64,000 nucleotides of DNA from Phytophthora hibernalis. Its lineage: Eukaryota; Oomycota; Peronosporomycetes; Peronosporales; Peronosporaceae. The position numbers were made by a program, and so were the translations under genes. The DNA is taken from assembly GCA_012656075.1 (NCBI GenBank), contig JAAKBF010000014.1:186001-250000 (forward strand), written 5' to 3'. Positions 22,170-33,744 of this stretch are shown one piece after another. Every line of letters starts with the position of its first letter. The stretch's first letter is position 1. Below the pieces are notes generated by a model. That model saw nothing but the letters and a program-made list of their open reading frames with translations. It searched no databases and was not told the DNA's origin.

Positions 22170-22922
22170 TTGTGGCAAGAAGACAAACGAGAATATCGTG
22201 GAGTCGTGACGGTGTGGAGGGGGCAAGAGCTCTATGGATATCCTGCTCGACTGGATCCCCACAGGGGGAACTACCGCAAGTGGAAAGGAGGGGTGAAGCG
22301 CTCGGGTGTGTCTAAAGAGTCGTTGTGTGGGCTCATCAACGGCAGGATCGCAAGAACGACAACATTCGTGAGAAGATCAAAAGTCTCGAGGCGATTTTCA
22401 AGCGAGCGGAGGATTGGAGAGATAATACTGGCCAGGGCGTAACGGATGAAGGCGACAGCAAGAGCGCCCTCGCCAAAATGTGTCCATACTACGACCATTT
22501 GGCACCAGTGCTGTTTGAACGAGCATCCACGCGTCCGTTGTACTCCTCCGACGCTCAAAATGACGCAGAGAATAGCGGCTCGGAGAGTGCAGCCGATCCG
22601 GACGTGAATCATCTCCCATCGCTCCCAAGGGATCTAAATAGCGCAAGTCTGTTGAGGAGGAGTGGAATGATATCCGCTCCGTCATGCTCAAATTGAAGCA
22701 GGAAGAAGACGGCAAACGCATCAAATTTGAAGAGCAGAAACTTGTTTTGGCTGTCAAGAAGGAGGAAAAGGAGGCAAAGATGAGTGAAGTCAATTTCAGT
22801 ATTTTGGAGTCCAAGGCTCGAAAACTGCTATTCATGAGAAGACCAAACTTCTTTTGGCGAGAAAGCAACTTCAAGATGCAGGTGTCAGCCAAAACGAGAT
22901 TGGCGAAATGCTACTAATGTAG
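22170..22922 (+). pseudogene. Myb/SANT-like DNA-binding partner of Harbinger 2
   Basis: Three frames join into one protein: GNYRKWKGGVKRSGVSKESL, then DNIREKIKSLEAIFKRAEDW and NTGQGVTDEGDS, then a coiled-coil C-terminus starting MLKLKQEEDGKR at 22684 that changes frame near 22830 and stops at 22920-22922. Such proteins occur beside DDE transposases in oomycete genomes and are expected to bind the element ends. The transposase lies on the other strand just downstream and the two stops are about 30 bp apart. The order matches the first Harbinger, although the two pairs belong to different subfamilies. Confidence 0.6.
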
Positions 22923-22949
22923 ATGTTGATTTAGACCTGCACTAAATCT

Positions 22950-24089
22950 CTAATCGGTAGAGTCGTCTAACAGAAATTGAAGAATTTGCCATCGTCTATC
23001 TTCTTCAAAGAGAAAATAGTTTTGTATTTCTTCTTCGTCGCTGCTGTCCTCGTCATTGTCAACATCAGGTGGGTCGTCACCGATCACAAAGTTGTGAAAT
23101 ATCGCTAGTGCGTCGACAGCTCTAACATGTCGCTTCATATCGGCTTTTCGTGAAATCAGAACTCTCATCTTCTTTAGCCACTGAAATCGCCCTTTCAACA
23201 TCCCAATCGTATGTTCAGCTTTTATTCGAGCCTGGGCGAGATGGCTATTAAACAATTCGTGCTGTGAGGGCAAAGTCTCGTTGTGGGGTCGCTTAAAGGC
23301 TGGTATCATAACCCTATTGCGGCCAACATTATAGTTAAGATATGTAAACCTAATTTTGTAAAATAAAATGTTAAACATGCATAAATGCTTGGTTTTAGCC
23401 CGCACCTCGCAGCATAATATTATCATTTTGCGTGGTTTTACAATACTTATTGCAATTATTGAAGTGAAACCAAGCATATTGCTTGGTTTACCGCAAATGG
23501 TATGATTGGTCAAATATAAAATACTGTCATTATGATTCGTTAATATTCGTAAAACCAAGCATATTGCAGGGTTTTAGGGTCTCAACCGCAATAGGGATAA
23601 CAGCCGAGTGCGTGTAGGCACTATCCCCCAGAAGATACTCTTTTGAATTGAAGTTGAAGTCGCGATTCAGGAAAAGTTTTGAGTTCTTCCATACACGGTT
23701 GTTGTGAGTTGAGCCCACCCGACCAGCGTTGAGATACAAAATTCGCCCTTTGTCATCGCAAACTACCAAACAACTCACAGCATAATTCATCTTCCGTGAA
23801 AAATTCATCTCAGACGAAAATGGGTCTTGAATTCGTCAGCTGCCATGAAGAGAAGATAATATTCGAGCCGCGACGATGCTCGTTTGTGCAGTGTTCTATC
23901 AGATAGATAGCGCCTCGAGCAGATGTGATAGAAATTAGATAAAAGCATTTCATCCAACTGATGTTCTAGTTCGATAGCTTCAACTAAACCACTGCGCTCT
24001 TTCTTCCAAATCAACCTTCTCGCCAAATACCTTCGTAGCTTCGACAGCTCCAGCTGTCGAAACGATGTTTTGGGCATCGGAATGAGCAA
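22950..24089 (-). pseudogene. Harbinger/HARBI1-like DDE transposase, deleted and interrupted
   Basis: Read on the minus strand: the N-terminal part (24089-23805) includes FYHICSRRYLSDRTLHKR and AADEFKTHFR. The segment that should carry the first catalytic Asp appears deleted at about 23800. The frame then reads MNYAVSCLVVCDDKGRIL, NAGRVGSTHNNRVW and LLGDSAYTHSAV (second Asp). After a 285-bp MITE the line continues MIPAFKRPHNETLPSQHELF and ARIKAEHTIGMLKGRFQWL (catalytic Glu in AEHTIG), ending with an acidic tail at 22950. The missing Asp region and the insertion make it inactive. Confidence 0.8.
23312..23596. mobile_element. 285-bp MITE inside the transposase gene
   Basis: The ends are inverted: CCCTATTGCGG at 23312 and CCGCAATAGGG ending at 23596. 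ATAA is duplicated at 23308-23311 and 23597-23600. The interior carries several copies of AAACCAAGCATATTGC or its complement, a subterminal repeat pattern. Joining the flanks restores the expected transposase line (SAV then MIPAFK). Superfamily uncertain. Confidence 0.8.
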
Positions 24090-24788
24090 AATTATGTACC
24101 CGCCAGAAAACTAGCGAAAATAATTCTCTCAGCGCGTGCAACAGCACGGCACGGTGCCAACGACTTAGGGGATCCTTGCTCGACAAACGCGAGCGGAGAC
24201 ACCCAACAACAGCAGCAAACCACCAATCGACGAGAGAGGTAACTTGCTACCCGACCTTCAGATAAGTGAGCGCCTACACAGGTGACGACGCGAAATCCAA
24301 CACCGACGGCGACTCGATACGCAACGAGTACAATTTTGTCGGTAACACAAACACCGACAGCGACTTGACTCAACACAGACGGTGACGCGGAGCCCAACAT
24401 TGTCGGCGACGCGAATCCAGTCGGCGACCTGATGCTAAACACAGACGGCGAGTTCCCCACGAGAGTATAGTGTCGGTCACACCTGTAAACCACGCAACCA
24501 AATATACCAAAGGAGAAAACAATTTAGTTAGAAAAGTGCCGTGATGAGGCAGTAGCGCTGTGTACCAATTGCACGAGTCCAGGTACACCACTCGACCTTC
24601 AAAACTCAACTGACACCTCAAAGGAGTCTCAAGCACTGTTATTTCAGGTCGATGTGATTGGTAGTTATTATCCACCTTGACATTAAGCTAAATCGAAACT
24701 AATGCAGTTCTGAGTAGAACCCACAATATATGTAGTGCATTCCAAACGTACGGTATTATCTACAGTGGTGTGTAGATAATTCCGTAAA
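24090..24788. other. Low-complexity and unassigned DNA
   Basis: 24260-24460 has loosely repeated CGACGGCGAC and ACACAGACGG motifs that give a spurious open frame on the minus strand. The remainder up to the repeat at 24789 is AT-rich with no gene. Confidence 0.4.
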
Positions 24789-25110
24789 TTACGGTACTCG
24801 GTATTAAAGTTCTGTATTGAGTTGCTTGAAGAAAAATCATCCAAAATGTTGCTCGAACGTCTGGATAAATCATCTGCTGCAGGTAAATACGATTATAAGT
24901 GATATTATATCATAGAGGTGTGTTGTCCTAATCTTCTGCGGATGGGTCAACCGCCACAAATAAAATAAAATTCGATCCGGTTATCAAATTTAGAAGGGTA
25001 AAGCTAGTTTGTTGAAGTATCTAAATCGTATATCGAAAGGTATCAGAAATACAAGGATTCAGACCTCGTTGCAATTCCTGGTAGACTCTGGATATAAAAT
25101 CCAGAGAACA
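24789..25110 (+). repeat. Copy C of the ~320-bp repeat family
   Basis: Best-preserved copy, with GTCTGGATAAATCATC, CTTCTGCGGATGGGTCAACC and the terminal hairpin at about 25084-25107. It ends roughly 260 bp upstream of the tetraspanin-like gene. Confidence 0.75.
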
Positions 25111-25368
25111 TATTGCAGACTCTTATTAAGTCTCTCGTTCCTCTTTAAACTGATACGTTGTTTGTACTCATTTATCAGGGGTATAGAAAAACTGTGTGTG
25201 CAAGTTAGTGGGCGGAATCTGTAGGAAGTGTAGCCATGTGTCACTTGCCTCCACAAGTGAATACAGAATCGTGGCATCTAATATCTCATCTAAAATTAGC
25301 GTACCGGTACCTATAAATATCCACCAAACCGACGCCTTATCGGAGCTGCTCGTCTCGCATTGTGCACC

Positions 25369-26783
25369 ATGCGTCCGTCGCGCAAGTTCCTGCGTCTGCT
25401 GACGATGCTGAGCTTCGGGTGCGGCGTGTCGCTGCTGGGGCTGGCGCTGCACCTCGTGCTGTCCACCAACTTCTCGGCCAGCGCTGCGGCGCTCGCGGCT
25501 CTGGGCGGCTGCGTCGTGCTGCTCTCGGCCTTGGGCTTCGTGGGCGCTGGGCAAGACAAGAGCCGCCTGCTGCTGCTCTTCTTCTTCGTCAACTTTGTGC
25601 TCGTCACGGGGCTCTTCGTTGCCTGCTACGCCGCATTCTTCTTCCAGGATGCGCTCGAGTCCTGGGTCAAGCACCACTGGACGGCGCACGTGCTGGTGGC
25701 GCTGAGAGACACGGCGTGCTGCGCCACGTACAGTGACGCGGTGCAGTACCTTGAGCACCGCGTGACGATTGTGGGCGCCGTGGGCGTGGCCTGCATGCTG
25801 CTCGTGTTGGCCTCGATGTACTGCGTGGTGCGCATCGTCACGGTGCCCATCGTCATGCGCAGCATGCTGTCGGTCATGAACGCCGTCTTCACGCTGTTGG
25901 GCACGGGGCTCTTCATCTTCGGCCTGTCGGTCAAAGTGCACGACGAAATGACGTCCGGACAGAGGTGGATCGGTACGGGTTATTACCGTGGTTGATGCTG
26001 TTGCCAGGTTCTTATGACCGTGTTGTTGTGGTGCAGCCGTCATCTTCATTGTCGTCGGCACATTCATGGTGGCGCTGTCGGTGTTGGGTATCATTGGGTC
26101 TAGAGCCAAGAGCAGATCGTTGCTTCTCATTGTACGTGGGTTGGTAAGCTGTGGGTACGAATGGAGTGGCGCTGATTTCTGGACATGTGTGAACAGTACA
26201 TTGTCGGTTTGGGCGGCTGCCTCGTTGCACTATTGGTGTGCTCAGTGAGCGCCTTTTCCTTTTCGGACAATCTAGCTTCTACATACAATGCGCACACGAG
26301 TTCGACGCTGGCGTGTGACATTGATCTCTCGGGATGTACTAACTGCACTGACGTTGTGTCCGAGATGATCCCGTGCAAAGGTGTCATGCACACGTACGAT
26401 GACTACTGGATATCGTGCATTGCCACCACCTCCAGAGATAGCAGTATTAGCACGGATAGTAGCTGCTTTGAAGACATGACAATCCTGAACGCCGAAGCTG
26501 ACCAAAGTTACGAGCAAAACGACGTACGTATAGTGGCGAAGGCATTATCCTACGCAGCTTATCAAAGCACTAACGTGCCGTGCGTTTCGCTCGCTACTTT
26601 TAGATTGCCAAGTGCGGCAAGTGTCCCGAGTGGTCAGCATCGGATGTACAGGCTTACCTCCGAAGTACACTTCACCTCCTCGGCCTCTTCGCCGTTGTGG
26701 TGTGCCTCTTTATGATCGTAGGATTTGCTAGTGCCCTCGTACTGCGACGAAGTCTCGCAGGCTACCAGACAGATTCGATATAA
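25369..26783 (+). CDS. Tetraspanin-like protein with eight predicted membrane spans
   Basis: Four exons give a 401-residue protein: 25369-25972, 26037-26131, 26197-26523 and 26604-26783. The introns are 64, 65 and 80 bp, each GT...AG, with in-phase joins and a TAA stop. The first half has four hydrophobic segments around a short loop with a Cys pair (TACCATYSDAV). After one linking span the second half repeats the pattern: a span, the tetraspanin-like turn GIIGSRAKSRSLLLI, another span, a ~110-residue Cys-rich loop (CTNC, IPC, ISC, CGKCPEW) and a last span (LFAVVVCLFMIVGFASALV). So it reads as two tetraspanin-like units in one chain, acting in the plasma or vacuolar membrane. The start is the first ATG in a CACCATGC context; a weak initiator-like match lies at 25348-25363. 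It converges with the next gene. Confidence 0.8.
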
Positions 26784-26905
26784 CCTGCTCGTTTCAAGAG
26801 AGCAAGCGATAATCAGTACGAAAAGAATTCAAAATTAATCTTCTCGTTACCTCGCGCTTACAGGCCTTCGATCCTAGCGTGTATGTTACGGCCTCACTGC
26901 TTGAT

Positions 26906-29129
26906 CTACTTCTCGAGCTGAGCGAGCTGGTCCTTCAAATGCTGGTTCACCTCGTCCGCCGAGTCCCGAGCCGCGAACGCCACTTGCGCAGCGTATCGTG
27001 CGGCCTCTTCACTGTCGCGTGCAAGCTGAACTGACTGCTCTAGCGTCTGTACCTCTTCACGCAAGTTTGTTAAATCAGACTTGAGGCCCTCGTTCACGAT
27101 CGCCAGCTCCTTCACCCGGCTCTTCACTTCTTTTGCCTCCTTCACAGCAGATGAGGCGCAGCTAGCTGCCTTCTGCGATTTTGCGAGATCCGAACGCACC
27201 GCGGCAGTTTCCGCAGCCAACTCTTCTTGCTTCTTTTCAGCAGCGAGAATCTTGTCCTGTGAGGTAGCCTGCTCCCCGCGTGCTTCGACTTCAGCAGCTC
27301 AAGCTCTTCTTTAAGAGCATCCAGTTCAGTGTTCTTTGCTGATACAATGCTCTCAGCTGTCTCCAGCTTCTGCACCAGAGATTCATTTTCAGCAGCAAGG
27401 CGCTCACTGTCCTGTGAAAGCTCCCGGGACATTGCTTCCACAACAGTGGCGTCATCCTTAACTTCCTGCTCCGCCGGGGTTTCATCTTCAGGAGCTTCCC
27501 CACCTCCTCCTCCGAGGTCTCTTCCTTCGGCGCTTCCCGATAGTCACCTCGTCGTGCATTTCAGGTGGCATATCCTCGGCTGCCGCAACTTCCACAACCA
27601 GTTCTTCCTCGTTTTCCTGTACATCCGGGGTATCTACGGGCTCCTCCTCTTCAACCTTAACTTCCTCGTTCTCGATTTCGATGGCAGCCTCAGCCTCAGC
27701 CTCCAACTCGACAGGGGCAATCTCTTCTTGAACAGCAGGGGTCTCTTCATCCGTAGAAGTAGCTTCCTCCGCTTCCACTGCAACGAATCCATCATCTTCA
27801 TCCTCTTCAGGAGCCAACACCTCCGACATTTGGGGCGCCACGTTAGCCGGCTCAACAGCCTGCAGGAAGGCGAACAGCTTGGCGCTCGACGGTGGTTTCT
27901 TCAGAGGTTTATGCTCAGTCTCTACATCTGCCTTCGCGCTCTCATCAGCAGGAATGTCGTCCTCGATAGACGTCTGTTCCTTCTCTTCCTCGGCTTGGTT
28001 GTCTTCGACTGCAGGCTCGTCGTCATCTTCCGGTGTAGCTTCCACAGCCGGTTCCGACGGCTTCTTATCCTGCGAAGGGGCAATCGTAGCTGGCACCGCA
28101 CCACCCGTCGGGATTTCCACACTGTTGAGGAACGCCGCGAGCCGAGACGCCGACTTGGGGGCAGCCGGAACTGGTGTGGCGGCGAACGCAGACGGGATGC
28201 TTATTCTGTTCTGCGGGGAGGCGGGAGGCGAAGAAGGAGGCGTGTCGTGGTCCGTCTCCGCCGCGGACGGGGTAGGCGTCGACTGCGGGGCAGACGCGTT
28301 CGATGACGACGAGTGACTCCGCGAGAAAGCCGAGAGTTTGCTGGACCAGGACCGAGAGCGCGTCTCGTTGGCGTCCTCCTTGCTCGTGGATGCCGAGGAC
28401 GCGTTGCTGATGACGCTGTTTCTGGACGGGGTCGACGCGTTGTTGCTGCTGCTCTTGAAGATGGACGGGATGCGCAGTCGGGACTTGTTGTCCTCGTCAG
28501 CAGGCACAGGCTCCTCCACGTCGCGTGGAGACGCGTTGCTGCTGGCCACACTGGACGTGATGGACACACGGTGGTTGGTGGGGGTTGGACTTGGTGGCCA
28601 CGACGGGGGCGGATGGGAACTTGTTGAGGAAAGAGCTGAGGCGGTTGGCGTTGTTGGCGTTGCTGGCGCTGCCCGAGCTCGTGGTGCTGCTCGTGGACGT
28701 GCGGTTGTTGTCTCCGTCCAGGTAGTACTGTGACAGGGCGTTGGAGGCCTTGAGTCCGGGCCGCGTCTTGTTGCGTAGCGCTACGATCGTCTCGGACACG
28801 GCCGTCTCGTTCACCTCGTCCAGCAGCTGCACTGTCGTGAACACCTGATGCTCCTCCAGCAGCGCGCGCGTGCGGCACCACTTGATGAAGAACTGCACGC
28901 GCTCCAAGGCGTGGAACTTGCTGCGCTGCTTCAGCGAGCGCTGCAGCTTCTTGGGCAGCTCCTGCTCCTCGCCCTCCAGCACCGCGTTCGTCAGCAGACA
29001 CAGCGCGCGGCCGTCCGTCACGAACTCGCACAGCGACTTGGTGTCTGCGAGCGGCGGCGAGAGCTCCTTCAGGTCGCCGTGCGCCTCCAGCTCGTCGCGG
29101 ATCCACTGGATGCACGCGGCGGACGCCAT
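26906..29129 (-). CDS. Calponin-homology domain protein with coiled-coil tail (four frame breaks)
   Basis: Start ATG at 29127-29129. Residues ~4-118 form a CH-type domain (CIQWIRDELEAHGDL, VTDGRALCLLTNAVL, ERVQFFIKWCRTRALL, QLLDEVNETAVSETI). A Ser/Thr-rich linker and a strongly acidic, disordered middle follow, and then a long C-terminal coiled coil (ERLAAENESLVQKLETAE, ELAIVNEGLKSDLTNLREEV) ends at the TAG at 26906. Four single-base frame changes (at the CCCCC run near 28580, near 27541, 27500 and 27300) break it. Corrected, it would be about 741 residues. No intron signals fit the breaks, and homopolymer position suggests sequence errors. Single CH domains link to actin, microtubules or signalling scaffolds; which applies here cannot be told. 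It is divergent from RPB2. Confidence 0.8.
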
Positions 29130-29530
29130 CGTGGAGATCAGGAGTGTGTGTCTGGTGCGCGGAGTTTTCCGCACTGTGCTGTTTGTCGTGTGGAAAGAAC
29201 GAGGGGGAAACTGAGTTGCATCCGGGGCGGTCTTTCAGGGACAACTTTTTGTGTTCCGGCAGCGGGGTGTGCTGGGAAATGTAAGAGAAATGCGTCGACG
29301 ATTTTGGACTGGAGCGTGTGTCCCGCATAAACTGCACACATTTATACCGTCGAGACCAATTGGCAGCTCTATGCCAATTGTATGCCCTGCAACCATACGA
29401 CGACGTGGACGGCCATTTTTCAGCGTGGGTGCGTGGATATGCCCCTGCTGTCGACGCTGTCAGACATGCGAGGTGCCAACCGGACAGTCCCCACCGCAAG
29501 CTATTACATCCTGCTTTGTGGTACTGACCG

Positions 29531-29546
29531 TTTCATTGCACTCTCG
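29531..29546 (+). promoter_or_regulatory. Possible oomycete initiator upstream of RPB2
   Basis: TTTCATTGCACTCTC resembles the oomycete initiator (TCATT followed by pyrimidines and CA), about 130 bp upstream of the RPB2 ATG in the 545-bp divergent gap. Partial match only. Confidence 0.25.
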
Positions 29547-29673
29547 AATAGCATACCTCTTACATACCGGTATTCTCGTTTGGCAGATATACTATTGCGT
29601 CTCCTCTAAGTACGACGCGCCGTGGGCCCCTCGAGTCATTAGGCGATTGTATCGGTCGTTTGTCAAGCTAACT

Positions 29674-32600
29674 ATGAGCTGGGAGAACCCGATTGAGAGC
29701 GACACGGAGCACGAGGACGGCGGCGACTTGGGCCTGGCGGCGGGTTCCGCCGTGTCCCAGGAGGACGCGTGGGCCGTGATCTCGAGCTACTTCGAGGAGA
29801 AGGGGCTGGTGCGCCAGCAGCTGGACTCGTTCGACGAGTTCATCCAGAACACGATGCAGGAGCTCGTGGACGACTCACGCTCCATCCGCATCAACCCGGA
29901 GGCGCAGTACGCGCCTGGCCAGGCCAAGGCCAACACGGACACCATCTACAACATCTCGTTCGGCCAGATCTACCTGTCCAAGCCCACGATGACGGAGGCC
30001 GACGGCTCCACGAGCGTCATGTTCCCGCACGAGGCGCGGCTGCGCAACCTCACGTATTCGGCGCCGCTCTACGTGGATGTGGTGTGTCAGAAGTACCAGG
30101 CGCCCGCCTCAGGCCCCGCCAACCTCGAGGACATGGTGCCGTACGACCAAGTGGAGACCCCAAGGAGTTCATCGGCATGGTGCCCATTATGCTGCGCTCG
30201 CAGTACTGCGTGCTCACGCATAAGACAGATAAGGAGCTCACGGAGCTCAACGAGTGCGTGTACGACCAGGGAGGCTACTTCATTATCAACGGCAGCGAGA
30301 AGGTGCTCATCGCCCAGGAGCGGATGAGCAACAACCACGTCTACTGCTTCCGCAAGAACGCGGCGTCCAAGTACAGCTGGGTGTGCGAGACCCGCTCCCA
30401 CGTCGAGCACGGCGTGCGCCCGACCAGCACCATGTACGTGCAGATGTACCAGAAGGGCGGCGGCAAAAGCGCCATCACGGGCAACCAGATCCGTGCAGTC
30501 ATTCCGTACATTCGCCAGGATATCCCCGTCGTCATCATCTTTCGCGCGCTTGATTCGTCGCAGATCGCGAAATCCTGGAACACATTTGCTACGACTTCTC
30601 GGATGCTGAGCTCATGGAGCGATTCAAGTCTTCGCTGGAAGAGGCCTTCGTGATCCAGGAGCAGGAGGTGGCTCTGGACTTCATTGGCCGTCGTGGTAGT
30701 GCCATCAACGTGAGCAAGTCGGACCGTATCCGCTATGCCCAGGATATCCTGCAGAAGGAAATGCTCCCCACGTCGGTGTGGAGGACCATAACGAGACCAA
30801 GAAGGCATACTTCCTGGGCTACGTCGTGCACAAGCTACTCATGTGCTCGCTTGGTCGCATCGGCGAGGATGACCGTGACCACTATGGTAACAAGCGTCTG
30901 GATCTGGCTGGTCCGCTGCTTGGCGGTCTGTTCCGCATCCTGTTCAAGAAGCTCACGAAGGACGTCAAGTCGTTCCTGCAGAAGTGTGTGGACAACGGCA
31001 AGGACTTCAACCTGACGCTGGCTATCCGCTCGCGCACAATCACCAATGGTCTCCGCTATTCGCTGGCCACGGGTAACTGGGGTATGCAGAAGAGCGCGTC
31101 CAAGGCCGGTGTCTCGCAGGTGCTGAACCGACTAACGTACGCATCGTCACTGTCTCACCTGCGTCGTTTGAACACACCACTTGGCCGTGAAGGCAAGCAG
31201 GCCCAGCCGCGTCAATTGCACAACACGCATTGGGGTATGATTTGCCCCGCTGAAACGCCGGAAGGACAAGCTGTCGGTCTTGTGAAGAACTTGGCTTTGA
31301 TGGCCTACATTTCTGTGGGTTCGCCGCAAGCCCCCATTCTTGAATTTCTGGAAGAGTGGGCAACAGAAAATTTGGAGGAAATCAAGCCGCAAATCATCCC
31401 GCACTCCACAAAGATCTTCGTGAACGGTAATTGGGTGGGTGTGCATCGTGAACCGAACGAGTTGATCCGCACGCTGCGGTCGCTGCGACGGTGTGTGGAT
31501 ATCGATGCTGAAGTGTCGGTAATTCGCGATCTGATGAACAAGGAGCTCCGCATTTATACTGATGCCGGCCGTGTGTGCCGTCCACTGTTTATTGTGGAAG
31601 ACAACCAGTTACTGTTGCAGAAGGAGCAAGTGGTGAAGCTGCAGAACCACAAGATTACAAACTACCGCTGGCACAACCTGCTGACTGATGGTGTAGTGGA
31701 GCTTATCGATACGGAGGAAGAGGAAGTGTGTATGATTGCTATGGAACCGAAGGACGTCGGCACGGGCTCACAGATCCACACACACTGCGAGATTCACCCG
31801 TCTATGATTCTTGGTATTTGTGCCAGTATTATTCCATTCCCTGATCACAACCAGTCGCCGCGTAACACGTACCAATCTGCAATGGGTAAGCAGGCCATGG
31901 GAATTTACTGCTCCAACTTCCGCGCAAGAATGGACACCATGGCCAACGTGCTGAACTACCCGCAGAAGCCGCTGGTTACTACGCGTGCAATGGAGTACTT
32001 GCACTTCCGTGAGTTGCCGTCTGGTATCAACGCTATCGTGGGCATTGCGTCGTACACGGGCTACAACCAGGAAGATTCCTTGATTATGAACCAAAGTGCA
32101 ATTGACCGCGGTTTCTTCCGCTCAACTTTCTACCGTTGCTACATCGACCAAGAGCGTAACAAGAGCCCGCACGGTGGCCCTGGCGGTGGCTGGCGGTGCC
32201 AACTGCGAAGAATTCGAGAAGCCCTCTCGCGAAAACTGCTTGGGCTTGCGTCATGGCAGCTATCACAAGCTCGATAACGATGGTTTGGTGGCTCCTGGTA
32301 CGCGTGTCAGTGGTAACGATATTATCATTGGAAAGACGTCGCCGCTACCACAGTCCGAAGACTCCTCCTTGGAGCAGCGTCACCAGAAGCGTGATGCGAG
32401 TACCGCTCTGCGCTCACATGAGAATGGTATCATTGACAGTGTGATGCTGACGACGAACGCTGATGGTTTCAAGTTCACCAAGGTGCGCTTCCGCAACATT
32501 CGTATTCCTCAGATTGGTGACAAGTTTGCATCGCGTCACGGACAGAAGGGTACGATTGGTATGACGTACCGCCAAGAAGACATGCCGTTTACCGTGGAGG

Positions 32601-33277
32601 GTATCACGCCGGATATCGTTGTGAACCCTCACGCTATTCCGTCGCGTATGACGGTGGGGCATCTTGTCGAGTGTCTGCTCGGAAAAGTGTCGTCGCAGAC
32701 GGGTGATGAAGGTGATGCCACGCCGTTCACGGATGTGACCGTTCAAGCTATTGCCGACACACTGCACAACCTGGGGTACCAGAAGCACGGTAACGAAGTC
32801 ATGTACAGCGGCCACACCGGCCGTCGCCTGACAGCGCAGATCTTCATTGGACCCACGTTCTACCAGCGTCTTAAGCATATGGTCGACGACAAAATCCACT
32901 CGCGCTCGCGTGGCCCCGTGACGATGCTCACGCGCCAGCCGATGGAAGGTCGTGCTCGCGAGGGTGGTTTGCGTATGGGAGAGATGGAGCGCGATTGTTT
33001 GATCTCTCACGGCTCGGCAAACTTCCTTATGGACCGCCTGTTCGCCAACTCGGATGCGTACCGTGTGCACGTGTGCGATGTCTGCGGTATCATCGCCATT
33101 GCGAACCTGCGCAAAATGACGTTTGAGTGCCGCACTTGCCGCAACAAGACGCAGATCTCCCAGGTCCACATCCCGTACTCGTGCAAGCTGCTGTTCCAGG
33201 AGCTCATGTCCATGTCCATCGCGCCGCGCTTGTTCACGCTGGGCAACCCGAACGGACCGAAGCCTCGCCAAGCTTAG
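29674..33277 (+). CDS. RPB2: DNA-directed RNA polymerase II second-largest subunit (RPB2)
   Basis: The subunit forms half of the Pol II active-site cleft in the nucleus. From ATG 29674 the protein starts [20 protein letters not shown] and follows the full domain order of RPB2: protrusion and lobe, fork, hybrid-binding region ([20 protein letters not shown]), [37 protein letters not shown], and the C-terminal anchor and clamp with a zinc site (CDVCG and [11 protein letters not shown]), ending [20 protein letters not shown]. The RPB2-type end, not the RPA2 or RPC2 forms, supports Pol II. Four one-base frame breaks occur: near 30155 (C run), 30560, 30765 (C run) and an extra base near 32191. Restored length would be about 1,201 residues, normal for the family. 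No introns seen. As the gene is essential, the breaks are probably consensus errors. Confidence 0.95.
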
Positions 33278-33744
33278 GACGACGAACATGCTTTGAGCTG
33301 AACAGCAATGCATATCACAGCCAGAGGTCAAGTGTATTACAGGCAGTACGATTGGAGGTTGTAGCGCCAGAAACTAAGACAAAAATGCAACGAGTGCAAG
33401 ACCCGCAAAGACCCCGCAGACCTCGCACTCGTTTATGTATTTCGTCAACATGATACATGATACAGAGCAGATGTTGGTTCGTGGTGCAGAGTCTGCATCT
33501 GTCTGCAGCAGACAGGTGGCTTCAGTTCAAATTGACGCGCATCCATCGGCATGATATCCAAGCAAGACTCATGAGATACAATTGCCGTTTGGTACCGGTA
33601 CAGTATTGATGTTTGGATAGCACAAAATCCTAGCGACAGGGATTGAAACAAAATGCGAGTCGATACCGGTATTGCAGCGATCGTCGATATGGTATTGCAG
33701 CGAGCCCCTCGCGCACGTGACATCGTTTGAAGCGGTCCGTCCGT
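33278..33744. other. Convergent 3' gap between RPB2 and desaturase
   Basis: 467 bp shared by the 3' ends of two convergent genes. No gene or repeat is seen, apart from a few CCGG-containing palindromes (ACCGGT). Confidence 0.4.

Noticed and set aside
25168..26130. Minus-strand open frame (320 codons) opposite the tetraspanin-like gene
   Set aside because: His/Gln/Arg-rich composition typical of the antisense of a GC-rich membrane gene; the plus strand has splice sites and spans.
28201..29499. Long minus-strand open frame (432 codons) across the CH gene
   Set aside because: It is a GC-driven shadow in another frame; the CH domain reads in a different minus-strand frame.
32414..33331. Minus-strand open frame (305 codons) opposite RPB2
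   Set aside because: Antisense shadow of the conserved RPB2 C-terminus, with no protein family features.
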